NCBI GenBank assembly: GCA_013298775.1
Contig: JAAFIV010000005.1
Location: forward strand, 62,001 to 126,000
Reading direction: 5' to 3'
Length of the DNA: 64,000 nt
From: Ignavibacteria bacterium
GTDB lineage: Bacteria > Bacteroidota > Ignavibacteria > Kapaibacteriales > UBA4661
The notes beneath the pieces were generated by a model, which was given only the letters and a program-made list of their open reading frames with translations, was not told the DNA's origin and made no database searches. Positions within the stretch are counted from its first letter, which is position 1. Each line of letters begins with the position of its first letter. The translations under genes and the position numbers were made by a program. Positions 1 to 7,806 of this stretch are shown here, piece after piece.

Positions 1-2
1 AA

Positions 3-1094
3 TTGCGCAGTTTGGGCTGCAATATTGAGTTTGTGGATATTGGCGGCGGCTTGGGTGTAGATTACGATGGCTCTGCCTCGCTTGCCTCGAACAGCATGAA
101 TTATTCCATGCAAGAATACGCCGACGATGCCGTGTATATGCTGGCTGAGGCTTGCACGAAGTACAATTTGCCGCATCCGAACTTGATTACCGAATCCGGA
201 CGCGCACTCACGGCGCACCATTCCGTGCTGGTTCTGAACGTGCTGGAAGCAACGAGTTTGCCGAATTGGAACGATGAGCATGATACTATCCACGCCGAAG
301 ACCACCAAATTGTGCAGGATATGTACTCCATGTACAAAAGTCTTTCGCCGCGCAACATGGTCGAAAGCTGGCACGACGCGCAGCAACTGAAGGAAGAAGC
401 ACTAAATCTCTTTAGTTTAGGTATTCTGGACTTGCCAACCCGCGCAAAAACCGAAAAACTTTTTTGGACAATTGCCCGCGCTGCCCGTAAGCTATCTGTA
501 AAAATGAAAAACGTTCCCGATGAATTTGAGCAACTCGACAAAGTGCTTGCAGACAAGTATTTTTGCAATTTCTCGCTCTTTCAATCGCTACCCGATGCAT
601 GGGCGATTGACCAGCTTTTCCCCATCATGCCCATTCACCGCTTGAACGAGCGTCCTACCCAGCAAGCCACGCTGCAAGACGTTACCTGCGACTCGGATGG
701 GAAAATTGAAAAGTATATCGGGATGTACGATTATCCGTCGTCGCTGCCCGTGCATCCGCTCCGTGAGGGCGACCAATACTGTATTGCAGTCTTTTTGGTC
801 GGCGCGTATCAGGAAATTTTGGGCGATTTGCACAATCTTTTTGGCGACACGAATGCCGTTCACGTTGTGGCAAAAGGCGATGGCGGCGGCTACGAAATAG
901 AGCAAATTATCGAAGGCGAGACCGTGGCTGATGTGTTGGAATATGTGCAGTTCAATCCGAAAGATTTGGTACGCACAATGGAAAAATGGGTAAGTACGTC
1001 GGTGAAGGAAGGAAAAATTACGCTTGCGCAGGGCAAGGAATTTTTGGCAATGTACCGCTCTGGCTTGTACGGATACACGTACTTGGAGGAATAA
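3..1094 (+). CDS. speA: Biosynthetic arginine decarboxylase, C-terminal part (5' end outside window)
   Basis: PLP-dependent fold III enzyme that decarboxylates arginine to agmatine, the first step of one route to putrescine/spermidine. The visible 363 residues begin inside the barrel domain: a glycine-rich phosphate-binding loop (VDIGGGLGVDYDGS) lies near the left edge, followed by an ESGRA motif near residue 63 and the typical SpeA C-terminal stretch FLVGAYQEILGDLHNLFGD near residue 265. SpeA proteins are about 630 residues, so roughly 270 N-terminal residues are missing because the window starts here; the frame is open to the edge and nothing looks broken. The first codon shown is TTG and is internal. 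It stands alone, followed by a palindromic repeat and a hairpin. Confidence 0.93.
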   Translation: MRSLGCNIEFVDIGGGLGVDYDGSASLASNSMNYSMQEYADDAVYMLAEACTKYNLPHPNLITESGRALTAHHSVLVLNVLEATSLPNWNDEHDTIHAEDHQIVQDMYSMYKSLSPRNMVESWHDAQQLKEEALNLFSLGILDLPTRAKTEKLFWTIARAARKLSVKMKNVPDEFEQLDKVLADKYFCNFSLFQSLPDAWAIDQLFPIMPIHRLNERPTQQATLQDVTCDSDGKIEKYIGMYDYPSSLPVHPLREGDQYCIAVFLVGAYQEILGDLHNLFGDTNAVHVVAKGDGGGYEIEQIIEGETVADVLEYVQFNPKDLVRTMEKWVSTSVKEGKITLAQGKEFLAMYRSGLYGYTYLEE

Positions 1095-1102
1095 CACGAC
1101 GA

Positions 1103-1197
1103 TGGCGCAGACAAGAATGTTACGCGCTACGCAGGACGCTGGTGTAATTAGTCCCCAATATTGGGCTTCTCGGTAGTGCAGGCACTCTTGTCTGCAC
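1103..1197. repeat. Dispersed palindromic repeat, subfamily A'
   Basis: Inverted arms tggcgcagacaagaatgt and its partner gcactcttgtctgca enclose a loop with tacgcgctacg. The same arm occurs at about 10423, 11448, 20281, 51021 and 62790. It lies directly after the speA stop and encodes nothing recognisable. Confidence 0.75.
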
Positions 1198-1221
1198 CTC
1201 TTCTACGCCTCATTAAGACTC

Positions 1222-1256
1222 GCAAACAAGCTGAGGAGAACCCTCAGCTTGTTTCG
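1222..1256 (+). terminator. Strong hairpin downstream of speA, possible terminator
   Basis: aaacaagctgagg pairs with cctcagcttgttt around an AGAA-type loop, about 12 perfect base pairs. No T-run follows, so a Rho-independent terminator is only possible; it could also be an mRNA 3'-end stabiliser or part of the neighbouring repeat. Confidence 0.4.
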
Positions 1257-1338
1257 CTACCAATAGACCCTCACCTACAATGGAGAGCCTCACAAATCCC
1301 ACCAAATCTTGTGTTGCCGCTCTTCCCCTCAAAACCGC

Positions 1339-3168
1339 ATGAATACTGATACCGTCGCCGTCGTCCCAACCTTTATTACCAATCCGCCTTCTTCCACCTT
1401 CGACCCTTCAGATATTCACATTTCTGAGGTGCCGTTTTTGGTGGTGGATGTGGAAACAACGGGACCAAGCGGCAGAGACAACCGTATCACCGAGATTGCG
1501 TGCATTGTCGTACGCGATGGCGAGATTGTGGAGGAATTTTCTTCCCTTGTGAATCCGCGTCAGCATATTCCGGGTTCCATTACGCACATCACGGGCATCA
1601 ACGATGCAATGGTCTTCAATGCGCCCGAAACCCAAGAAGTGATGCGGCGTGTGCGTCCGTTGTTTGCCCAGCCGTATGCGGTGTTTGTGGCGCATAACGT
1701 GGCGTTTGATTGGTCGTTTGTGTCCAATTCTTTTGTGCGCAGCAATCTTCCCATTGCCGATATTCCCCGCCTTTGTACCTACAAAATCAGCAAACGCCTT
1801 TTTCCCAAGCGCACGAAACTGAATCTCGGCGCACTTTCCTCGTACTTCGATATTTCCATCAAAAATCGCCACCGCGCACACGGCGACGCATTCGCTACCG
1901 CGCACGTACTGGTGCGGATGCTGGAGATTTTGCAAGAACAATTCAACGTGCAAACGCTTGAAGAATTGCTGTCCTTCCAAAACAAACGCTTGGAGCAATT
2001 CAAAAAACCACCGAAATCCATCCAAGCCCTGCAAGAACGCCTCCGCGAGCTGCCCAATGAGCCAGGAGTCTATTACTTCCGCGACGAACACGACACGCTC
2101 TTGTACATCGGCAAAGCAAAGTCGCTGAAATCCCGCGTTGGCTCGTATTTCCTTGCGTCGGCGCAGCATACGGCGAAAATTAAGGAACTCGTCAAGCAAG
2201 TCCGCGATGTGCAATGGCAAACCACAGGCACGGAGCTATCGGCATTGCTGCTGGAATCGAAGGAAATAAAGGCGCACACACCGCGCTACAACACGCTTAT
2301 CAAGAAATATCGCCGTTATCCATTTTTGCGCTTAGGCGCACCCGTGTCGGCGCGGCGCGAGGACGGCAGCTTTAGCGATAATCTCATACGTCTCGATTTA
2401 TGCTTTGAAATTGACGACGATGGCGCGGAATACTTCGGTCCCTTCGGCTCGCGCGGTTCGGCGGAAGCAATTATTGAAATGGTCAATCGCACCTTCAAAC
2501 TTCGTAAATGCGCCGAGCCGATAGCAATTAGTCCAGATTTTTCACCGTGTTTTTATCACCAAATTGATAGGTGTGGTGCGCCCTGTGCGGAATTACAAAC
2601 CATCGAAAGCTACGAACAAGAAGTAGCAACGGTACGGAGATTTTTAAGTGGCGAGCAGCTTGGCGTAGTGGCTGCCTTGAAAGTGGCAATGCAGGAAAGT
2701 TCGCAACGTTTGGAATTTGAGGACGCGGCACTTTTGCGCAATCGCATGAAAGAACTTGAGCGCGTCTTTTTCCGCCAACGGCAAATTTCCTCATCCATCA
2801 ACGAAAATAATGTGATTATCGTGCTTCCAACGCAAGATTTCGATAAAAAAGTGGAAGTGTTTTTTATTCGGCACGGGCGTTTGAAATTTCAACGTTTGAT
2901 AGGAAAAAAGCTGCCCGTGAAGGAATTAGCAAAAATGCTGGAACAGGTTTATACGGACGCAAGCGCAGCACCCAAGCACTGTGCAAAGGAAGAGATTGAC
3001 GAAATCCGCATCATTGCTAGTTGGGTGTATCAGCATCGCACATCGGGAATGTTTTTGTACGTAGAAAAGCAGGAAATAAGCGCGGTACAGGAAAAACTCG
3101 AAACAATGCTCTACGAAGCCCTTTCCACGCCACCGCGCAGCTATGAAGCGGCAGAAGAAGCAGCGTGA
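1339..3168 (+). CDS. DnaQ-like exonuclease fused to UvrC-type GIY-YIG nuclease and UVR motif
   Basis: Likely DNA-repair nuclease, 609 residues. Residues about 33-205 form a DEDDh 3'-5' exonuclease like the DNA polymerase III epsilon subunit: VVDVETTG (Exo I, Asp37/Glu39), HNVAFDWSF (Exo II) and HRAHGDAFAT (Exo III His and Asp). A UvrC-like GIY-YIG domain follows (GVYYFRDE, then LLYIGKAKSLKSRVGSYF, about 248-276), with a cysteine-rich stretch (CFYHQIDRCGAPC) and a UVR motif near 455-490 (FEDAALLRNRMKELE) that in UvrC contacts UvrB. The RNase H-like second nuclease and helix-hairpin-helix domains of true UvrC are absent. Similar exonuclease/GIY-YIG fusions are known in Bacteroidota and Actinobacteria, so Cho-like incision with end trimming is an inference. 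I chose ATG 1339 over upstream TTG 1309, which would add ten unconserved residues. Confidence 0.85.
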   Translation: MNTDTVAVVPTFITNPPSSTFDPSDIHISEVPFLVVDVETTGPSGRDNRITEIACIVVRDGEIVEEFSSLVNPRQHIPGSITHITGINDAMVFNAPETQEVMRRVRPLFAQPYAVFVAHNVAFDWSFVSNSFVRSNLPIADIPRLCTYKISKRLFPKRTKLNLGALSSYFDISIKNRHRAHGDAFATAHVLVRMLEILQEQFNVQTLEELLSFQNKRLEQFKKPPKSIQALQERLRELPNEPGVYYFRDEHDTLLYIGKAKSLKSRVGSYFLASAQHTAKIKELVKQVRDVQWQTTGTELSALLLESKEIKAHTPRYNTLIKKYRRYPFLRLGAPVSARREDGSFSDNLIRLDLCFEIDDDGAEYFGPFGSRGSAEAIIEMVNRTFKLRKCAEPIAISPDFSPCFYHQIDRCGAPCAELQTIESYEQEVATVRRFLSGEQLGVVAALKVAMQESSQRLEFEDAALLRNRMKELERVFFRQRQISSSINENNVIIVLPTQDFDKKVEVFFIRHGRLKFQRLIGKKLPVKELAKMLEQVYTDASAAPKHCAKEEIDEIRIIASWVYQHRTSGMFLYVEKQEISAVQEKLETMLYEALSTPPRSYEAAEEAA

Positions 3169-3221
3169 AGAAAAGGATGAAGGTTGAAATCTGAAGGTTG
3201 AAGGTTGAAATTTGAGGTATG

Positions 3222-3366
3222 AACTCACCTTACGCACACCCTCGCGCTGCCCTCACCCCTCGCTGCGCGAGACCCTCTCCCAGTGGGCGAGGGTTATGGA
3301 GACCAGTTCTGAAGCCCTCTCCCTCTGGGAGAGGGTTGGGTGAGGGTCTTGTGCGTAAGATGAGTT
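3222..3366. repeat. Dispersed GC-rich palindrome, family C
   Basis: Outer arms aactcaccttacgcaca and tgtgcgtaagatgagtt enclose two further complementary stretches of the ccctctccctctgggagaggg type. A near-identical copy is at 62900-63045 and partial relatives at 8956-9076 and 58900-58990. It fills most of the gap between two convergent genes. On each side lie ggttgaaatttgagg / catccctcatatttc stretches, another short dispersed motif. Confidence 0.8.
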
Positions 3367-3462
3367 GTTAAAGCTCAAAGACCAGCAAGCAAGCTAGTAT
3401 TTATACGGCTTTGCAGCTTTCATCCCTCATATTTCAACCTTCATCCCTTGAATTCAAGTCCT

Positions 3463-5241
3463 TTAGTTCAGCTCTTTTCCACCCAAACCGTCGTCAGTAG
3501 CGGTAGAATCAAGCGGCGCGGTGGATTCTTTTGAGCCAAAATACGAGAAGTTCGCAAGCATTTCGCAGAGCTTGTTTTCAAGCCCTTTGTAGAGCCAAAC
3601 GGCATTGCCATTAAACATGAAAGAAAATGCCAAACGCTCGCCGTCGAGTGTTTTTACGTAGCCCGCAAGTGCGCTTACGTTCTTGTGTGTACCAGTTTTT
3701 GCGCGGGCATTGTATTCTGCGCTTGTGCCGCGCATCCGATATTGCAAGGTGCCGTCTAAGCCGCCAATGGCGAGAGAATTGTAGTATTCATTGCTAAAGG
3801 GTGTGTCCTGTACGCGGTCGAGTAAGCGTACAAGCGTGCTGGGGGAAATTTTATTCCGCCGCGACAAACCAGAACCATCATAAATTGACACGCTACTTGT
3901 CGTTGTTACAATGCCGTGTTCCCTCAGTGCGCCTTGAATTTGCTCAATCGAAGCCTGTACGGTATGATTATCTTTCGCAGCAATTTCTGGTGAGGGATTA
4001 TCCAGCGTTGAGCCGCCAAGCATCTTGAAGACGTGTTCGGCAGCAAAATTATCACTCTTTTTATTCACCACATTGATAATATCGGTAATCGGACGCTGCA
4101 CTGTTGCAAGCTCGGAAACCGTTGGTGGTGCTTGCTTCAAGAGCGTTCCGCCATCAATCTGAATACCAGAGGCTTGGAGGCGTTTGCGGAACATATCTGC
4201 GGCAGCAAATGCAGGATTTTCAATAAAAAAGAGCTTGGAAACGGTTGTGCCGGGAGCCATTGCGCCCCGAATCACGAAACGTTGTTTTCCGCCCGCCTGA
4301 CCGTATTGCTCTGAAATAGAAACACCAAATCGTGGTGCTGCTGCGCCACGCTTTTTCTTCTTGGCTACTTTTTTGGGTGGTGCTTGGACAGTAGCTTCCA
4401 CGTCGAAACTAAAGGCATCGCTGCTCGTTGGAAAGGTCTGAACTGCCACACGCGAACCCACGCCGCCACTTGCGCTGACAATCACGGTTATCAAATTACG
4501 TTGAATGCTGAGTGCGCTAATGGGCGCAGTTGGCTGTACTTCCTCGTCGTCGCCGCTATATTCTCGGCGATTAGTAACGCGGTCGAAAAAACTATCATCG
4601 CCACAGATATTTCCCGTAACGTGCTTTATTCCTGCATGCGCAACTTGGTCGGCAAGCCGCTCCAAATCTGCCACCGAGAGAAGCGGGTCGCCTCGTCCGA
4701 CAAGATAGACATTGCCTTCCAACACGCCTTCACGCACTTCGGTTGCTTCGGTGAGAACACTTGTTTCCACAAAATGTGCTGCGCCAAATTTATCCAATGC
4801 ACCAAAGGTTGAAAAGAGTTTTGTGGTGGAAGCGGGCGTAAATGCGAGTTGTGCATTGGTGCTGTACAAATCTTTTCCGCGCGAAAGCGAATGCACGTAC
4901 ACGCCAAAATGTGTTTTGCTTTGGGTAAATGTTTTTTGATGCTCGCTGAGAAGCCCGCCAATACTTGCGCGAAGCTGTTCTAACGCAGTTATGCTGTCCT
5001 GCGTCGTCAGTTTCACTCCGGTTGGATTATTTTGACCAGTAATAGGTTTGGGAATATCGGATGTCAGGCGATTTTGCGCATTGCGCATGGAGGGAACTTG
5101 TGCATGGCTTGTTTCGGTAGAACACACAATCGCGAATCCCACAACGGCAACAACAATAGCGGCAGCAACAATCCGCACGAAGAGAGGTACTACTCGCGCA
5201 GTGCTGCGTGGCGGAGAATAATTATTGGTAATAAAGTGCAT
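3463..5241 (-). CDS. dacB: PBP4-type D-alanyl-D-alanine carboxypeptidase/endopeptidase
   Basis: Periplasmic low-molecular-mass class C penicillin-binding protein that cuts D-Ala-D-Ala or cross-bridges in peptidoglycan. All three active-site motifs are visible: SxxK in TPASTTKLFSTFG (Ser138/Lys141 with the chosen start), SxN in KKSDNFAAEHVF, and KTG in RAKTGTHKNVSALAGY. A hydrophobic export segment (VVPLFVRIVAAAIVVAVVGFA) occupies residues about 17-37. I prefer ATG 5241, preceded by a weak GAGAGA, because it puts the signal at the N-terminus. An upstream start at 5391 would add 50 residues that overlap a pseudogene remnant on the other strand. A lysine-rich insertion (KKVAKKKKRGAAAPR) sits mid-protein. 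With the MltB-like gene at 5783 it forms a cell-wall-hydrolase pair separated by a mobile element. Confidence 0.9.
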   Translation of the reverse strand: MHFITNNYSPPRSTARVVPLFVRIVAAAIVVAVVGFAIVCSTETSHAQVPSMRNAQNRLTSDIPKPITGQNNPTGVKLTTQDSITALEQLRASIGGLLSEHQKTFTQSKTHFGVYVHSLSRGKDLYSTNAQLAFTPASTTKLFSTFGALDKFGAAHFVETSVLTEATEVREGVLEGNVYLVGRGDPLLSVADLERLADQVAHAGIKHVTGNICGDDSFFDRVTNRREYSGDDEEVQPTAPISALSIQRNLITVIVSASGGVGSRVAVQTFPTSSDAFSFDVEATVQAPPKKVAKKKKRGAAAPRFGVSISEQYGQAGGKQRFVIRGAMAPGTTVSKLFFIENPAFAAADMFRKRLQASGIQIDGGTLLKQAPPTVSELATVQRPITDIINVVNKKSDNFAAEHVFKMLGGSTLDNPSPEIAAKDNHTVQASIEQIQGALREHGIVTTTSSVSIYDGSGLSRRNKISPSTLVRLLDRVQDTPFSNEYYNSLAIGGLDGTLQYRMRGTSAEYNARAKTGTHKNVSALAGYVKTLDGERLAFSFMFNGNAVWLYKGLENKLCEMLANFSYFGSKESTAPLDSTATDDGLGGKELN

Positions 5242-5413
5242 AATTCTCTCAGATATTTGCTCGGTGAAATCCCTGCAATGAAGGACAAAATCTTGCGTCA
5301 GCGGCAATGATGATTCTCGCAATGACCGTTGGAAAGCCCCTTGGAAAGCCTTGAGCCTACCCGTGAGTACATCTGTCAAAATCTGTGCCAAAGCCTATTG
5401 GATGCAGGATAAT

Positions 5414-5551
5414 AGTGGTTTGATGGTCAATGCAGATGTGCAGGTTATAGATGCAGAAGGCGCACCGATTCAGGATTTGTACATTGCCAAAGAAATTCTC
5501 GGTGCTGCGGCAATAAGTGAGAAAGTGAGAATGCGTTCTGCGGTGGAATAG
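5414..5551 (+). pseudogene. Decayed C-terminal remnant of an FAD-dependent fumarate reductase/ketosteroid dehydrogenase-type flavoprotein
   Basis: The plus-strand translation GLMVNADVQVIDAEGAPI followed by QDLYIAKEILGAAAIS resembles the end of FAD-binding fumarate reductase/succinate dehydrogenase-type flavoproteins (family pattern GLxxDxxxxVLDxxGxPIPGLYAAGEILGA). The expected continuation (GNAF and the last helix) is missing and the reading ends in unrelated residues. Nothing upstream restores the FAD domain; the 5' part lies under dacB. I therefore call it a gene scrap. It is a pattern match from memory, not a search. A family B mobile element lies 78 bp downstream. Confidence 0.5.
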
Positions 5552-5628
5552 CTGATTACGCCGACGCTCAAGTTTTAGGCGTTTGCTCGTGATAAACTCT
5601 TAGAAGCCTCACAAATCCTTGATGTATC

Positions 5629-5774
5629 GTAACTCGTCAGGTATTTCCCCGTCGGGCGGCTGAAGAGTGCGTAAACGCTGCTTTACGGCGGGTGCGTCGC
5701 TTGCGTACCACTCGCCGTAAGGGCTACTGCACTTGTGATAACAGCCGCTTGGGCGAGAAGACCTGACCAGTCAC
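5629..5774. mobile_element. MITE-like element, family B, with 8-bp flanking direct repeats
   Basis: Non-coding element of about 146 bp. Its ends are imperfect inverted repeats: GTAACTCGTCAGGT on the left and ACCTGACCAGTCAC on the right, 12 of 14 pairing. GATGTATC occurs exactly at 5621-5628 and again at 5775-5782, as a target-site duplication would. The interior carries cgtcgggcggctg, acggcgggtgcgtcgcttg and gtgataacagccgcttgggcg, shared with copies at 29812, 31901, 35873 and, partially, 23811. The right duplication abuts the stop codon of the minus-strand mltB-like gene. No transposase is encoded, so movement in trans is inferred. Confidence 0.75.
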
Positions 5775-5782
5775 GATGTATC

Positions 5783-6967
5783 TTAATTTTTCTCTGCCGA
5801 GCGATTCACTGCCATTTTAGCGAGTTCTTTTGCTAACTGTGGCGACTTTTTCTCCAAGCGTGTACACAAGCCTAAAACCGCATTTACGTAATCTTCGCTG
5901 TGATTGTAGTTGTACACGGCGCGGTGGCGTGCTTTCTTGCTTGTTCCCCAACCAGCAGTGCTGAGATAATGCCCCACACTATGCGCCGCATCGCGCACAT
6001 CGAACAGATTGATTTTCCCATCGCCATTACCATCTACCGCAAGTTTCACGTAGCTTGAAGGAATGAATTGCGACAAGCCAAACGCACCTGCCCACGAACC
6101 GCGCAATTGCTGGATAGGAATCGGTGAAACCTTCCGCATTTGCTGAAGAGCGAGCAATTCGCCAATTGCCCACGAAGCCTTTTTTTGCGCCTTTTCCATC
6201 ATTTTTTCTTCAATCGTTGCCCATTTGGTGAGAACGTCGGCGGTATCTTGCGCGGTGAGTTCTTTTCCTTTTTCAGCTTTTGCTTGCATCAATTTTTCAT
6301 GATACGCCGAAAAGTCAGCTTTTAAGCGGTCTTTGTTCTTTTGGAGAAAGTTTGGTTGCGTTGCCATTGCATAGCTCATGTACACGCTAGGAACGTGGTA
6401 ATTGCCCAAGAAATCACCAAAGCGCGTTTCAATCCACATGATAGACGTAATCGCTTCTTTCGGAACATGATACATTTGCTCTGCTGCACTCAGCAAGGAA
6501 TCATTTGCAAGCAAGAACTCGCTTGCTTTCTTCATTGCAAGGTCGTTTTGAGCATAATCGTATGGATTCACTGGCTTTTTCACGGGAGCTGGTTTCGGCT
6601 CTGGCGGGCGCACGGCGACATTAATTTTCGTGAGTTTTTCGTAAAAAGCAAGACCGCTATCGCTGAGTAATTGTTTCACAAAACCAGCATCTGCGCCTTG
6701 TGCAAGTAATTGTTCCGCGACAGGCAGGAAGAATTTTTGCTGTTTGCCGAGTTTTGCTGTATCGCCCAAAATACTGGTACTTGTTCCAGTGCCTCGCGTA
6801 GAAGCTACTGTTGGTGCGGAGTTCCAGCCTTGCTGCACGAGAACTACCATGCCACACAATGCAGCAAAAGCACCAAGAATCACGATTTTATGCGATGTGC
6901 TTGCTGGCTCGCGGAGGAATTGTTGCACGAGTTTTTTCATATTTTGTATGTTCAAGGTATTTCTCAT
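5783..6967 (-). CDS. MltB-family lytic murein transglycosylase
   Basis: Probable periplasmic or membrane-anchored enzyme that cleaves the MurNAc-GlcNAc bond, leaving 1,6-anhydro ends. Residues about 26-47 are a membrane/signal segment (IVILGAFAALCGMVVLVQQ). The MltB/SLT_2 fold appears as KEAITSIMWIETRFGDFLGN, containing the catalytic-type Glu in IETRFG, then GSWAGAFGLSQFIPSSY and GDGKINLFDVRDAAHSVGHYL, a calcium-binding-like loop followed by the conserved DAxxSxAxYL pattern. A proline/lysine linker (PPEPKPAPVKKPVNP) precedes the domain. AGGAAGG lies about 11 nt upstream of ATG 6967, supporting that start over the internal ATG at 6940. At 394 residues its length is normal for the family. Confidence 0.88.
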   Translation of the reverse strand: MRNTLNIQNMKKLVQQFLREPASTSHKIVILGAFAALCGMVVLVQQGWNSAPTVASTRGTGTSTSILGDTAKLGKQQKFFLPVAEQLLAQGADAGFVKQLLSDSGLAFYEKLTKINVAVRPPEPKPAPVKKPVNPYDYAQNDLAMKKASEFLLANDSLLSAAEQMYHVPKEAITSIMWIETRFGDFLGNYHVPSVYMSYAMATQPNFLQKNKDRLKADFSAYHEKLMQAKAEKGKELTAQDTADVLTKWATIEEKMMEKAQKKASWAIGELLALQQMRKVSPIPIQQLRGSWAGAFGLSQFIPSSYVKLAVDGNGDGKINLFDVRDAAHSVGHYLSTAGWGTSKKARHRAVYNYNHSEDYVNAVLGLCTRLEKKSPQLAKELAKMAVNRSAEKN

Positions 6968-7049
6968 GGTTTTACGCGCCTTCCTGTTCGATTTTGTGCG
7001 GTGTTGGAGACAAATAGTTGTTTTACTATTGTTCCATTATTGCCGAAAT

Positions 7050-7706
7050 CTACAAAGTTCCGCGAGTAATTTCAAGAGATTTTTGATGAAGGGTTTCGGG
7101 GTAAAGTTGATGTTCCCATTCCAGCACCCGTGCGGCAAGCGCGTCGGGCGTGTCGTTGGGAAACACCTGCACAACTTTTTGAGCAATAATCGTGCCAGTA
7201 TCGTATTCATGTTCTACTTCATGGACGGTACAGCCGCTTTCCTGTTCGCCCGCCGCCAAAACCGCCTCGTGAACACGCTTCCCGTACATTCCTTCGCCAC
7301 CAAACTTTGGCAAGAGCGCGGGATGGATATTGAAAATTCTTGCTGAGGAATAACGTGAATATTCCGCAATAACCTCTGTTGGAAGCCGCTTCATATAGCC
7401 CGCCAGCGCAATCATACCGATATTCTGCGCCCGTAATGCCTCACAAAGAACACGACTGTATTCTTTCGGGTCAGGATGCGTGAGTGTGCTGATGTGAAGC
7501 GTTGGAATTTCAAACATCGTTGCAAGCTGCATCGCGCCGCACTGCGAGTTATTGCTCACAAGCAAATTTACACTATATTTTGTGCTGCTACGAAAAGCGT
7601 AATGGATAATCGCTTCAGCATTAGAGCCACCTCCAGAGGCGAAAATCGCTAAGGGAACGCGACCATCAAGGAATAAGGAATGTGCTGCGGGAGACATATT
7701 TTTCAT
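7050..7706 (-). CDS. purN: Phosphoribosylglycinamide formyltransferase (GART)
   Basis: Transfers a formyl group from 10-formyl-THF to GAR in step three of purine synthesis. The P-loop ASGGGSNAEAI (about residues 23-33) binds the GAR phosphate. The FNIHPALLPKFGG segment carries the catalytic Asn/His pair and HEVEHEYDTGTIIAQ carries the essential Asp. The usual C-terminal ending follows (TPDALAARVLEWEHQLYPETL). I start at ATG 7706 (MKNMSPAAH), giving 218 residues, which fits the family; ATG 7697 is an alternative. Longer in-frame extensions run through a dispersed repeat at 7725-7792 and into the neighbouring gene, and are not protein-like. The repeat therefore lies immediately before the start. 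purC is far away at 28909. Confidence 0.93.
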   Translation of the reverse strand: MKNMSPAAHSLFLDGRVPLAIFASGGGSNAEAIIHYAFRSSTKYSVNLLVSNNSQCGAMQLATMFEIPTLHISTLTHPDPKEYSRVLCEALRAQNIGMIALAGYMKRLPTEVIAEYSRYSSARIFNIHPALLPKFGGEGMYGKRVHEAVLAAGEQESGCTVHEVEHEYDTGTIIAQKVVQVFPNDTPDALAARVLEWEHQLYPETLHQKSLEITRGTL

Positions 7707-7724
7707 GGAAAAATGATGAACCAA

Positions 7725-7792
7725 CAGTGGCACAGACATTCTTGTCTGTGAGCGTTGGTGAAGGATGTAGGAAGAATCAATTGTCTGTGCTG
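7725..7792. repeat. Degenerate family A palindrome
   Basis: The left arm agtggcacagacattcttgt matches the arms at 31051 and 53137. The right arm is reduced to ttgtctgtgctgc. It occupies the gap between purN and the oxidoreductase upstream of it. Confidence 0.6.
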
Positions 7793-7806
7793 CTTTACAA
7801 TGTCTA

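Noticed and set aside
5351-5551. Intact small flavoprotein gene
   Set aside because: Only the last 45 residues resemble a family and no start or FAD domain is available; treated as a remnant.
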